DNA of 64,000 nt from Phytoamicus setariae (GTDB lineage: Bacteria > Pseudomonadota > Alphaproteobacteria > Rhizobiales > Rhizobiaceae). The notes under the pieces are model-generated. The model saw nothing but the letters and a program-made list of their open reading frames with translations, was not told the origin of the DNA and ran no database searches. Each line of letters begins with the position of its first letter. Position 1 is the stretch's first letter. The position numbers and the translations under genes were made by a program. Shown here piece by piece: positions 8,656 to 16,933 of the stretch. The stretch covers positions 1-64,000 of the forward strand of contig NZ_JAEQNC010000008.1 in assembly GCF_016722925.1 (NCBI RefSeq). Reading direction: 5' to 3'.

Positions 8656-8731
8656 TGCTGTGATGAGTCGGCAGCTCTTGGCCGGCCTGAAGGAGACATT
8701 CTGGATGCGGTTTACAACTCAGCCGGTTGAG

Positions 8732-9199
8732 TCATTTCAATAATCCATTGTTTCTGGCGTATTTATCCCGCGCGAGGATGAATTCCCTGCTCCAGACATC
8801 AACGGCATGATAGCCGCGATCCAGCATTTCCTGGAGGGCAGGGTCCGTGTCTATCTTGTCCACCCGTACCCACTGATTGCGAGGATATTCCGGCCCAAAG
8901 GCGTTGATGAGTTGCGTCATGATGGTCGTGTAGTGGCGCAATTCCATTTCTTGAAACGCATCCCGAACAATGGGAGCCAAAACGCCGGATGAGTTCTCAA
9001 AGAACTGATGGAGGCCACCATTGGCGACTTCCCCGTCGAAAATCACCGTAGCATAGAGATAGACATAAGGCTGACCCAGCCGTTCGACCGTCCCCGGAAT
9101 AAGTTCATCTTCAATGTTAATCCCGCGCTCGGCCTGCTCGAGCGCTTGCCTTAGAAGCCAGTCATCGAGCGAGCCTAGATCATTGTAAGACGTCGTCAT
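8732..9199 (-). CDS. DUF4375 (DMP19-like) domain protein
   Basis: The 155-residue acidic protein contains the family signature VIFDGEVANGGLHQFFENSSG (residues about 54-74) and a C-terminal YHAVDVWSREFILARDKYARNNGLLK. Members of this family include DMP19, a reported DNA-mimic protein, but most are uncharacterised. I chose ATG 9199 because GGGAG is 5 bases upstream; ATG 9202 and TTG 9211 are also in frame. It is a single-gene unit with no functional partner nearby, and its role is not predictable. Confidence 0.75.
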   Translation of the reverse strand: MTTSYNDLGSLDDWLLRQALEQAERGINIEDELIPGTVERLGQPYVYLYATVIFDGEVANGGLHQFFENSSGVLAPIVRDAFQEMELRHYTTIMTQLINAFGPEYPRNQWVRVDKIDTDPALQEMLDRGYHAVDVWSREFILARDKYARNNGLLK

Positions 9200-9548
9200 C
9201 ATTACTCCCAACCATCCAAGCCGACCTACACAAGGTTGTTGATACAGTACGGGAAGTCACAAACGGAAAACTGCTCGGAGGGAGCCAGGCCTTGCGTAGA
9301 GAATCGAAGGAAATTTGGATTTTTGGGTTCCGAACCGCCGTGTCTACGGAGCGGCCGCATTGGGGACGCTGATTTGTCGACCATCGCTCTACCCTTTCGC
9401 TTCCTGCCACAACCAGTGAGACATATCGCGGGTTTTTGGGACGTTTTCCCCGCTAGGCTAGATAGCAGATTCATGCAACATTGGCGAGTGGTCGGGACGA
9501 TGGCCAAGCATAATCGGCAGCGATTCGACAGCTTTATTCAGGCATGGA
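9200..9548. other. Intergenic stretch without a recognisable gene
   Basis: A 108-codon open frame here (9236-9562) has no recognisable domain and no credible ribosome site. The stretch leads into a beta-barrel gene that lacks its expected signal peptide, so it may contain the damaged 5-prime end of that gene. Confidence 0.4.
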
Positions 9549-10343
9549 ATGCATTTGCATGAGAAGTATATCAATAGGAATGGGACTTGCGCCCAGGAAC
9601 TCCCATCAAACAATGCGTCTAGTCATGAAGCGGTTAACGAAGCCAATAACCCGCTCACGCCCAAAATCACGATCAACTTCCAAGACTACTTCGTTCCGAG
9701 TATGCATGGAATACCGGACAAAAGTGCGAACCAGTTCCTCTTTCGCGGGTTGATACCAGCCGATCTGTTCGGTGCGCCACAACTTTTCCGGTTCACGCTT
9801 CCGGTCGCAACTTCTCCGGAGTTTCCGCACGGCTCTGTAACAGGCCTGGGTGACTTGACCCTGATGGACCTCTTCGTCTTTCCGAAGGTTGGTGACGTCA
9901 CATTCGCGGGCGGCCCACTGCTCGTGGTGCCCACGGCTACTGACGACGCGCTGGGCGCAGGCAAATGGCAAGCGGGTGCGTCAGGCGTTGTAATGGCACC
10001 CCAGAGCTGGGGCATTCTCGGTGGGCTTTTCACCTACCAGACGTCGTTTGCGGGAGATGATGACCGTGAAGACGTTTCCTTGGCGACGGTGCAACCCATC
10101 GTCAACTTCAATCTTTCCGATGGTTTTTACCTACGTTCAACAGCCGTGTGGAATTTCAACCTTGAAAACGGCAACCATTTCATCCCCGTCGGTCTCGGGC
10201 TAGGCAAGGTCATTCCCGTCAATGACAAGATCACGATGAACGCTTTCATCGAACCCCAATACACCATCGTGAATGAAGGGGCGGGCAATCCCCGGTGGCA
10301 AATTTTTGGCGGGCTGAACTTTCAGTTTGCGCTTGGACAATGA
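9549..10343 (+). CDS. Outer-membrane beta-barrel (transporter-like) protein, N-terminus apparently missing
   Basis: From residue 30 onward the 264-residue product (NEANNPLTPKITINFQDYFVPSMHGIPDKSANQFLFRG ... GLGKVIPVNDKITMNAFIEPQYTI ... GGLNFQFALGQ) shows alternating amphipathic strands and ends in a strand with terminal aromatic residues, typical of small outer-membrane barrels. The first 29 residues contain no hydrophobic signal sequence, and the upstream frame, open back to a TAG at 9459, contains none either. The ribosome site is weak. Either the gene is truncated or frame-shifted at its 5-prime end or the region was rearranged. It lies 16 bases upstream of another barrel gene. Confidence 0.65.
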   Translation: MHLHEKYINRNGTCAQELPSNNASSHEAVNEANNPLTPKITINFQDYFVPSMHGIPDKSANQFLFRGLIPADLFGAPQLFRFTLPVATSPEFPHGSVTGLGDLTLMDLFVFPKVGDVTFAGGPLLVVPTATDDALGAGKWQAGASGVVMAPQSWGILGGLFTYQTSFAGDDDREDVSLATVQPIVNFNLSDGFYLRSTAVWNFNLENGNHFIPVGLGLGKVIPVNDKITMNAFIEPQYTIVNEGAGNPRWQIFGGLNFQFALGQ

Positions 10344-10359
10344 TCGGGGAGAACAGGGC

Positions 10360-11340
10360 ATGTCAAGATTTGGAAACTCTACACTGGTCGTGGCATTGGC
10401 GTTGTCTGCCTTCGCGTCGATACCAGCAAGTGCGGATGAGGGCGGCGTCGCTTTCTGGGTGCCGGGCATCAATGGTAGCTTCGCTGCGGTTCCGGGTGAG
10501 CCCGGTTGGTCGTGGGTAACTGTCTACTACCATACGAGCGTGAGCGCAGGCGGCGACATAGAGTTTCCAAGCGGCGGCGATGTGCAGCTTGGGATACGCG
10601 GCCGGGGCGACCTGGCGATGTTCGGCCCGAGCTACACGTTCGAGGAAACCTATCTCGGTGGGCAGCTTTCGGTAAGCTTGCTCGGAGTTGCCGGGCGCAA
10701 CCAGGCCTCCGTCGATGCCACGCTGACTGGGCCCAATGGGAACTTGATCTCTGGCTCGCGGACCGAAGCGCTAACATCCATCGGCGACGTCGTGCCGCAG
10801 GTCACTATGAAATGGAATGACAGCGTCAATAACTACATGACCTATGTCACGGGCGACATTCCCGTCGGTGACTACAATCCGGATCGCCTGGCAAATCTCG
10901 GCCTAGGTCACGGAGCCGTGGATGCCGGACTGGGCTACACCTATCTCAATCCGGCGACGGGTCGGGAATTCTCCATCGTGGGCGGCATGACCTACAACTT
11001 CGAGAACCCCGATACCGACTACAAGAATGGCATCGACGGTCATATCGACTGGGCTGCGTCGCAATTCCTGAACGAGCAGTGGCATGTCGGTGTGGTCGGT
11101 TATGCCTTCCAGCAGCTGACAGGCGACAGCGGGAATGGCGCGACGTTGGGCGACTTCAAGTCGCGGGTTTTCGGCATAGGACCGCAAGTGGGATACAAGT
11201 TCCCCGTAAGCGAAGCTGCGGCAGGCTATGTCAACCTCAAAGGCTACTACGAGTTCGGCGCGAAGAACCGGCCAGAGGGATGGAATATGTGGCTGACGCT
11301 CGCCTTCTCTCCGGCAGTGCCAAAGGCCGTTGGCCAATAG
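10360..11340 (+). CDS. Outer-membrane barrel protein, meta-pathway (SphA/MetA) type
   Basis: The 326-residue product begins MSRFGNSTLVVALALSAFASIPASADEGG, a clear signal peptide, followed by FWVPGINGSFAAVP and repeated barrel strands (GDLAMFGPSYTFEETYLGGQLSVSLLGVAG, VGDYNPDRLANLGLGHGAVDAGLGYTYLNPATGREFSIVGGMTYNFEN). This matches the phenol_MetA_deg/SphA family of outer-membrane proteins proposed to move hydrophobic compounds. ATG 10360 was preferred to an upstream in-frame start at 10327 because it puts the signal peptide at the N-terminus and has GGGGA upstream. It is part of a run with the DUF1254 genes. Confidence 0.8.
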   Translation: MSRFGNSTLVVALALSAFASIPASADEGGVAFWVPGINGSFAAVPGEPGWSWVTVYYHTSVSAGGDIEFPSGGDVQLGIRGRGDLAMFGPSYTFEETYLGGQLSVSLLGVAGRNQASVDATLTGPNGNLISGSRTEALTSIGDVVPQVTMKWNDSVNNYMTYVTGDIPVGDYNPDRLANLGLGHGAVDAGLGYTYLNPATGREFSIVGGMTYNFENPDTDYKNGIDGHIDWAASQFLNEQWHVGVVGYAFQQLTGDSGNGATLGDFKSRVFGIGPQVGYKFPVSEAAAGYVNLKGYYEFGAKNRPEGWNMWLTLAFSPAVPKAVGQ

Positions 11341-11409
11341 CGATGTTACCGTAACGTACTTGCCATTCCGGCGAGCCCGCCGCACCAAGATGGTATCGTG
11401 GAGGAAAGA

Positions 11410-12807
11410 ATGCGTGCATTTCTTGTGTTTCTTGCGTTGTTGCTAGTGTCGCCAGCCGCATATGGAAAGGATCGTGATGGCGATATCGATCATCAGATTA
11501 TGCGTGGCCGGGCTGCCCAAGCCGTTATCTGGGGCATGGCCGCCGTCAACACTGACCTCATGCTGCAAGCAGCGAAAAAGGCAGGGGCTAAGGAGAACGA
11601 AGTCGTATTCTGGTCCAGGCCGCCCGACTGGCGCAACCAGACCCTGACACCCAATCCCGACGCGGTCTATTTCATGGTGTTCTTCAATACCAAGGATGGC
11701 CCGGTAGTGATCGACGTGCCGCCAGCGGGAGCGGACGGATCGTTCACAGGCAACATCGACGATATCTGGCAAATGGCGCTCGAAGACGTCGGCAAGTTGG
11801 GCGTGGACAAGGGAGCCGGAGGCAAGTTCGTGGTCACCCCTCCGGGCTATTCCGGAAAGGTCCCGGATGGATTTTCCGCACTGCCTGCCCGCACTTATTC
11901 CGGTTACGCATTGATCCGGTCTGAGCCTCCAAGTCACAGCGATGCCGATATCGCCAAAGCCGTCGCGTACGGCAAGAAACTCAAAGTTTATCCACTGGCT
12001 GCAGCCACCAACCCGCCAGCCACGAGATACACGGATGCGACCGACGATATCTTTGAGGCGACGATTCCCTATGACGTCAGATTCTTCCGGTCGCTTGCGA
12101 GGGTGGTTGACGAGCAGCCCTGGCTAGAGCGTGACAAGGCAATGATCGATCCGCTGAAGTCGATTGGCATCGAAAAGGGAAAGCCGTTCAAGCCCGACAG
12201 CAAGCTAGAGGTTGCGCTGTCTGCTGGAGCGGGGGATGCCCATCGGTGGCTCGACCGTAAGCTGCCCACCGCGTTTGAACCCTATTTCCCCAATACGCAT
12301 TGGGCAGTGCCAGCTTCGCCGGACTTGGTGAAGGCTGGATCGAATGGCTATTCCGATGCGGACATCTATCCGACTGACGCGAGGGCCATCACCTATTCAA
12401 TTGGTTATGTCGGCATCAAACGGCTGGGAACCGGTCAATTCTACTTGCTGTCTGCCGCAGACCGGAAAGGCAGAGAACTGGATGGAGGCCGCCGTTATCG
12501 CCTGCATGTTCCTGCCGACGCTCCTGCGCACCAATATTGGTCCGTCACAGCATACAGCCGAAAAACGCACGGACTCATCAAGAACGTCGAGCGAGCAAGC
12601 CGGTCGTCGCAGCTAACGGACCTGGTCAAGAACGCGGACGGTTCGGTCGATATCTACTTTGGGCCGAAGCCGCCTCCAGGCAAGGAGGCCAACTGGGTGC
12701 CGACGAAGAAAGGCGAGAATTTCGAGCTTCTGTTCCGACTGTATGCACCGACGAAAGCCCTGTTTGAAAAGACCTGGACGCTTCCCGATGTTGAAAGGGT
12801 GAAGTGA
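11410..12807 (+). CDS. Exported DUF1254/DUF1214 domain protein
   Basis: The 465-residue product has a signal peptide (MRAFLVFLALLLVSPAAYG), an N-terminal DUF1254 region (TLTPNPDAVYFMVFFNTKDGPVVIDVPPA ... IDDIWQMALEDVG) and a C-terminal DUF1214 region (YRLHVPADAPAHQYWSVTAYSRKTHGLIKN ... VDIYFGPKPPPGKEANWVPTKKGENFELLFRLYAPTKALFEKTW). GTGGAGGAAAG precedes the ATG. The family is common in proteobacteria, often next to barrel proteins, and has no settled biochemical function. A homologue follows directly at 12905. Confidence 0.85.
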   Translation: MRAFLVFLALLLVSPAAYGKDRDGDIDHQIMRGRAAQAVIWGMAAVNTDLMLQAAKKAGAKENEVVFWSRPPDWRNQTLTPNPDAVYFMVFFNTKDGPVVIDVPPAGADGSFTGNIDDIWQMALEDVGKLGVDKGAGGKFVVTPPGYSGKVPDGFSALPARTYSGYALIRSEPPSHSDADIAKAVAYGKKLKVYPLAAATNPPATRYTDATDDIFEATIPYDVRFFRSLARVVDEQPWLERDKAMIDPLKSIGIEKGKPFKPDSKLEVALSAGAGDAHRWLDRKLPTAFEPYFPNTHWAVPASPDLVKAGSNGYSDADIYPTDARAITYSIGYVGIKRLGTGQFYLLSAADRKGRELDGGRRYRLHVPADAPAHQYWSVTAYSRKTHGLIKNVERASRSSQLTDLVKNADGSVDIYFGPKPPPGKEANWVPTKKGENFELLFRLYAPTKALFEKTWTLPDVERVK

Positions 12808-12904
12808 CAGATCGCTCATCACGCTGATCGCCGCAGCTGCAGGTGAAACTGAGTCCAACGAAAAAGCTGTGGCTGGAAAACAGATTCACATGAGGAGAAC
12901 CCCG

Positions 12905-14350
12905 ATGCATTTCGCGACGCTTGCGTTCACCGCTCTTGGATGGCTGGCTGTTTCTGTGCCGATTGCAGGAGCGCAGGATTACGAGTTCAAGGGCGGCTAT
13001 CCGACGGCCGAGACGGCAGCCCATGTTCAGGACGAGCAGGATTACCAGCGGGCGATCCAGACATACCGTTTCTTCTACCCGACCGTTTCCATGGAGGGGA
13101 CCTTTCAGGGAACACGTGAGGCTGGCGTTCTCGACAACAAGGGGGTCCTCGTCCTTGCGGGTGGTCCACGCCACACCCTTTACACGGGAAACTCCGACAC
13201 GCCTTACATGGGCGGCGTGCTGAATCTGAAGGAAAGTGGGCCTTTCGTCATCGAGCTGCCGCCAGGCGCATATCTGGGTATCGTCAACGACCATAATTTC
13301 GGGTGGATCGCGGACATCGGTCTTCCAGGCCCCGATGCGGGCAAAGGTGGCAAACACCTGATTTTGCCTCCTGACTACAAGGGTGAAATTCCGCCGGGCT
13401 ACTTCGTCTCGCAGTCGAAGACCAACATCGTACTGGTTGGGGCACGTGCGCTTCCCCCGAACGGTGACATGAAAGCGGGCGTGGAAGCGCAGAAGAACAT
13501 CAAGCTCTATCCGTTGTCGCAGGCGGACAATCCGTCACCCTATCAGTACGTGGATCGTACCAACGACGAGGTGGATGTCACGCCGCTGCGATGGGAAGAC
13601 AATTTTCAATACTGGGAAAAGCTGAACAAGGTCGTCCAGGAAGAAACCGCCCCTGAAGAGTTCCGGCCGATGTATGGCATGCTCGCCATGCTCGGTATCG
13701 AAAAGGGCAAGCCGTTCCAGCCAGATGACCGCATGAAGGCGATCCTTCAAAAGGCGGCCAAGGCAGGCCGGGACCAGATGCTGGTTGCGGGCTTTGCCAG
13801 CAGCCGTCCCGACCGTTTTGTGTGGCCGGACCGCAAATGGGAATATGCGACCCTTCGCTGGGAAAACGGTGACTTCGAATTGCCGACAGGCATCGATCTT
13901 GAGGCCCGCGACCGGTGGTATTCACAGGCCGTGGGAATGTCTCCCAAAATGGTCCTTCGGGTGGAAGGGGCCGGATCACTTTATTGGTTGGGGCTTCGAG
14001 ATAAGGACAACGCATATCTCGACGGTAGCAAGACCTACAAGCTGAGTATCCCGCTGCCTGTTCCTCAGAAGCTCTTCTGGTCGGTCACCGTCTACGATGC
14101 CATAAGCAGATCGCAGATAAGGACTGATCAGGACAAGGCGGCGCTGCGTTCGCTGGCTGAGCTGAAAGACATACCAAAGGAAGGGACCGTCGATCTCTAT
14201 TTTGGCCCCAACGAGCCGAGCGGCCATGAGGGGCATTGGATCAAGACGATTCCAGGCAAGGGATGGTTCGTCTATCTGCGGCTTTATGGGCCTGAAGGAC
14301 CAGCTTTCAACGGTTTGTGGAAACCGAATGATTTCGAGGAAGTGAAGTGA
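12905..14350 (+). CDS. Exported DUF1254/DUF1214 domain protein, second copy
   Basis: The 481-residue product has a signal peptide (MHFATLAFTALGWLAVSVPIAGA), DUF1254 features (LYTGNSDTPYMGGVLNLKESGPFVIELPPGAYLGIVNDHNFGWIADIG) and a strong DUF1214 C-terminus (YKLSIPLPVPQKLFWSVTVYDAISRSQIRTDQ ... VDLYFGPNEPSGHEGHWIKTIPGKGWFVYLRLYGPEGPAFNGLWK). ATG 12905 follows AGGAG by 7 bases. It is 97 bases downstream of a diverged homologue, so this is an old tandem duplication or a stable pair. Together with the two barrel genes it suggests an envelope-associated module. Confidence 0.85.
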   Translation: MHFATLAFTALGWLAVSVPIAGAQDYEFKGGYPTAETAAHVQDEQDYQRAIQTYRFFYPTVSMEGTFQGTREAGVLDNKGVLVLAGGPRHTLYTGNSDTPYMGGVLNLKESGPFVIELPPGAYLGIVNDHNFGWIADIGLPGPDAGKGGKHLILPPDYKGEIPPGYFVSQSKTNIVLVGARALPPNGDMKAGVEAQKNIKLYPLSQADNPSPYQYVDRTNDEVDVTPLRWEDNFQYWEKLNKVVQEETAPEEFRPMYGMLAMLGIEKGKPFQPDDRMKAILQKAAKAGRDQMLVAGFASSRPDRFVWPDRKWEYATLRWENGDFELPTGIDLEARDRWYSQAVGMSPKMVLRVEGAGSLYWLGLRDKDNAYLDGSKTYKLSIPLPVPQKLFWSVTVYDAISRSQIRTDQDKAALRSLAELKDIPKEGTVDLYFGPNEPSGHEGHWIKTIPGKGWFVYLRLYGPEGPAFNGLWKPNDFEEVK

Positions 14351-14823
14351 CGCTGCGGTAGTAGCGACATGGAAATCTTGCGTTCGACGGCGGCGCACAT
14401 GGTTTGCGCCGCCTTTCCATGACCGCTATTGGCGCAGAGCAGCCGTGAGGTCATGGCAGCTATTGGGTCCACAGCGGACATTTGAGGTTAGATCGACCTA
14501 CGGATGAATTTGGGGTCGGTAGCGGACAGGCAGGTTTCGGGCGGCTCCATTGCGAGAGCAGCCTTCATCAGGCGAATGGGACGCGTCGGTAACGCGCCCC
14601 CAGCGGCACCGCCTTGGAGACTGCATAGGCCCAAATGCGCAAAATGATTGGTTTCGCCATGATCCGGTCAGGATTGTTATCGCTGGCGATTGCGTGCCAT
14701 AACCCTCTTCTGTTCATGTTTCTCTCCGATCCGAGTGCCAGCGAGACTAAACTACGATGTTCCAAGTGACTACGAGGCTGGCCTTATTGGTAAGCTGCCC
14801 TGCACGGGCAAGTGCTGCATCCC
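14351..14823. other. Intergenic stretch with dispersed repeat copies
   Basis: No gene is convincing here. ATGACCGCTATTGGCGCAGA (14419-14438) is followed by a degraded second copy (GCTATTGGGTCCACAGCGGA, about 14459-14478) and a GGGGTCGGTAGCGGACAGG motif (about 14511-14529). The same motifs recur on the other side of the flavoprotein gene at 16192-16255. Confidence 0.5.
14419..14480 (+). repeat. Dispersed short repeat, two adjacent copies
   Basis: Bases 14419-14440 match 16230-16251 at 20 or more of 22 positions. A more divergent copy follows within 40 bases. Confidence 0.55.
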
Positions 14824-16032
14824 ATGCAGCGTGAAACCTTCGACACCGTTATCCTCGGCGCGGGCGCGGCGGGCATGATGTGCGCGATCCATGCCGCTGC
14901 GCGCGGCGGCCGCGTGCTGGTAGTGGATCATGCGAAGGCACCGGGCGAGAAGATCCGCATCTCCGGCGGTGGCCGTTGCAATTTCACCAATATCGGCACG
15001 AGCGCGAAGAACTTCATCTCTGATAACCCGCATTTCTCCAAGTCGGCCCTGGGTCGCTACACGCAGCACGATTTCATCGCGCTCGTCGAAAAACACGGCA
15101 TCGCCTGGCACGAGAAGACGCTCGGCCAGCTCTTCTGCGACACTTCGGCGAAACAGATTATTTCGATGCTTCTAGACGAGATGAACCAGGTCGGTTGCGA
15201 ATTGTGCTTGGGCACCATGCTCGAATCAATCGAGCGCGACGTTAGCGGCTTTACCGTCACCCTCGGCGGCGATCGGGCAGCGATAATCCGCTGCCGGCAT
15301 TTCGTCGTCGCCTGCGGCGGCAAGTCTATTCCAAAAATGGGCGCGACCGGTCTTGGCTACCAGATCGCGGAAAAATTCGCACTCGCCATCACCGAAACGC
15401 GCCCGGCACTCGTACCGCTCACCTTCGGCGAGGACGTCCTCGCCGGATTTAGAGAGATGGCGGGCGTCGCGGCCAACGCGCGCGTGTCCTGCGGCAAAAC
15501 GGCGTTCGAGGAAGCATTGCTCTTCACGCATCGAGGCCTTTCCGGGCCGGCGATCCTGCAAATCTCGTCCTACTGGCGCGAAAGGCAGCCGATCCGCATC
15601 GCTTTTTTGCCCGGCGACAACGTCATTGCCTCGCTTGCCTCGGCCAAGCGAGAAAACGGACGCCGTGCGATCTCGACCGTGCTCAGCGACATCCTGCCCA
15701 AACGCTTGGCCGCCCATCTCGCCGAGACCCATGGCTGGACCGGACCGATCGGCGAGGCGAGCGACAGAAAGCTCACCGCCATCGCCGCGACTCTTCAGAA
15801 CTGGGAGGTTTTTCCGATCGGCTCGGAAGGCTACCGTACAGCCGAGGTGACGCTTGGTGGAGTCGACACGGACGGTCTGATTTCGCGGACGATGGAGGCC
15901 AAAACCGTCGACGGGCTCTATTTCATCGGCGAGGTGGCCGATGTCACCGGCTGGCTCGGCGGCTACAATTTCCAGTGGGCGTGGTCGTCCGGCTGGGCGG
16001 CGGGCACGGCGATTTCGGAACGGGCGGCATGA
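14824..16032 (+). CDS. HI0933-family FAD-dependent oxidoreductase (BaiN/RdsA-like)
   Basis: The 402-residue flavoprotein has an N-terminal dinucleotide-binding motif (DTVILGAGAAGMMCAIHAAARGGRVLVVDHA), the family-typical GEKIRISGGGRCNFTN, VACGGKSIPKMGATGLGYQIAEKFAL, and a C-terminal FAD motif, LYFIGEVADVTGWLGGYNFQWAWSSGWAAG. Length fits the family. Family members include reductases of unsaturated steroids or similar compounds, but most have no known substrate. I chose ATG 14824, since the longer frame needs a GTG at 14812. The gene stands alone and is bracketed by short dispersed repeats of one family. Confidence 0.85.
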   Translation: MQRETFDTVILGAGAAGMMCAIHAAARGGRVLVVDHAKAPGEKIRISGGGRCNFTNIGTSAKNFISDNPHFSKSALGRYTQHDFIALVEKHGIAWHEKTLGQLFCDTSAKQIISMLLDEMNQVGCELCLGTMLESIERDVSGFTVTLGGDRAAIIRCRHFVVACGGKSIPKMGATGLGYQIAEKFALAITETRPALVPLTFGEDVLAGFREMAGVAANARVSCGKTAFEEALLFTHRGLSGPAILQISSYWRERQPIRIAFLPGDNVIASLASAKRENGRRAISTVLSDILPKRLAAHLAETHGWTGPIGEASDRKLTAIAATLQNWEVFPIGSEGYRTAEVTLGGVDTDGLISRTMEAKTVDGLYFIGEVADVTGWLGGYNFQWAWSSGWAAGTAISERAA

Positions 16033-16229
16033 AAAACGCGTTCGCTGAACATCTCGCCATCGCCGTCGGCGGTGTTTGCTCAAGGCAGTCACCCCGCGCG
16101 CTCGAACCGGAGGGTGCCGATGATGGAGGCAGCTTGACGCTCCAAGAACGACGTCTTTTGGGGAACTAACGGTCCCGTTTGAACGACCACAATGGGGTCG
16201 GGAGCGGACCTTCGCGAACGCTTCGTGAT

Positions 16230-16251
16230 ATGACCGCTATTGGCGCAAAGC
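16230..16251 (+). repeat. Dispersed short repeat (ATGACCGCT-type)
   Basis: The sequence ATGACCGCTATTGGCGCAAA and following bases are nearly identical to 14419-14440, and similar to 8634-8655. Confidence 0.55.
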
Positions 16252-16300
16252 GGACAGGCAGAAAGTCGAACCGAAAGCAGAAAAGATTTCCGCTCTTGGC

Positions 16301-16412
16301 TGTGGGTTCAACTGATCGCGGCAACTCAACGAACGTCCCAGAAAGACCTTGCGTTATCAGACCCCAGCAGAGAAGTTCGCACAGTGTGTTGCCGCGATCA
16401 GTTGAATCCACA
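16301..16412. repeat. Small element bounded by a 25-base inverted repeat
   Basis: Bases 16301-16325 and 16388-16412 are inverted copies with a single mismatch, separated by 62 bases. No open frame spans it convincingly. It could be a miniature inverted-repeat element, a relic of an insertion sequence end, or a long RNA hairpin. Confidence 0.6.
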
Positions 16413-16442
16413 ACGCATTCCGGACGGGGCAAACGGCTGTTT

Positions 16443-16475
16443 TTGGCCCAATGCGGAAATCATTTCCGCTTTGCC
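16443..16475 (-). repeat. Dispersed palindromic intergenic repeat, copy 2
   Basis: The palindrome GCGGAAATCATTTCCGC is flanked by GGCCCAAT and TTTGCC. Read as the reverse complement it aligns with 7616-7652. Confidence 0.6.
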
Positions 16476-16534
16476 GGGTGCTATATGTCTGAAATTACAA
16501 GTCTCTGTGTCATCAGGCCCCCGCAACCAAACAT

Positions 16535-16560
16535 AAAGCCTGCTTTTGCAGGCTTTTTTT
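16535..16560 (+). terminator. Rho-independent terminator
   Basis: GCCTGC (16538-16543), a TTTT loop and GCAGGC (16548-16553) are followed by seven T residues. Flanking A and T runs extend the stem. It terminates plus-strand transcription about 500 bases past the flavoprotein gene, so either a long 3-prime region or an unrecognised small RNA ends here. Confidence 0.8.
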
Positions 16561-16920
16561 ATGTAAATAGTTGAATTATTATAGCTTTCGGCTGTCAAAT
16601 TGAATGCGACTGTCAGTCGACGCCGACATTTGTTATTCTACCAAAAGAGTTCCTGTTAGGACTAATTTTATCCCTGTCCTTCTTATTCAGAACCGATTTT
16701 CCCGGAGAAACCCGGAATAATTCGCCGTCAAAGGAATGTTTCTATCCCGGCCTGCGCGAACCGCTCAGAGTATTCATTCGGCCACGCAGCATAGGAATAT
16801 TGGCCAACTCCAGTGGGCCGAAGGTTCGGGCTGATATCAAGAGCAATTCTCGTTGAAGAGTATATCGCTTTAGGACTGGCTATCTGAGTAATATGGCCTC
16901 GACAGCATCGCTTGCAGAAA

Positions 16921-16930
16921 TTATCTATAA
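16921..16930. promoter_or_regulatory. BioR box before bioR
   Basis: TTATCTATAA is an exact match to the published BioR operator consensus and lies 3 bases before the bioR ATG. It occupies the place where a ribosome site would be, so bound BioR would block its own expression. Confidence 0.88.
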
Positions 16931-16933
16931 AAT

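Larger units (their letters stand above)
16033..16933. other. Long intergenic stretch before bioR: inverted repeats, terminator, AT-rich promoter region
   Basis: No protein gene is credible in these 900 bases. They hold dispersed repeats (16192-16255), a 25-base inverted repeat pair (16301-16325, 16388-16412), a palindrome GCGGAAATCATTTCCGC (within 16443-16475), a strong rho-independent terminator (16535-16560), and an AT-rich stretch ending in the BioR box before bioR. Confidence 0.6.

Noticed and set aside
9236-9562. A 108-codon plus-strand frame
   Set aside because: No domain, no ribosome site, and composition unlike neighbouring genes; treated as intergenic.
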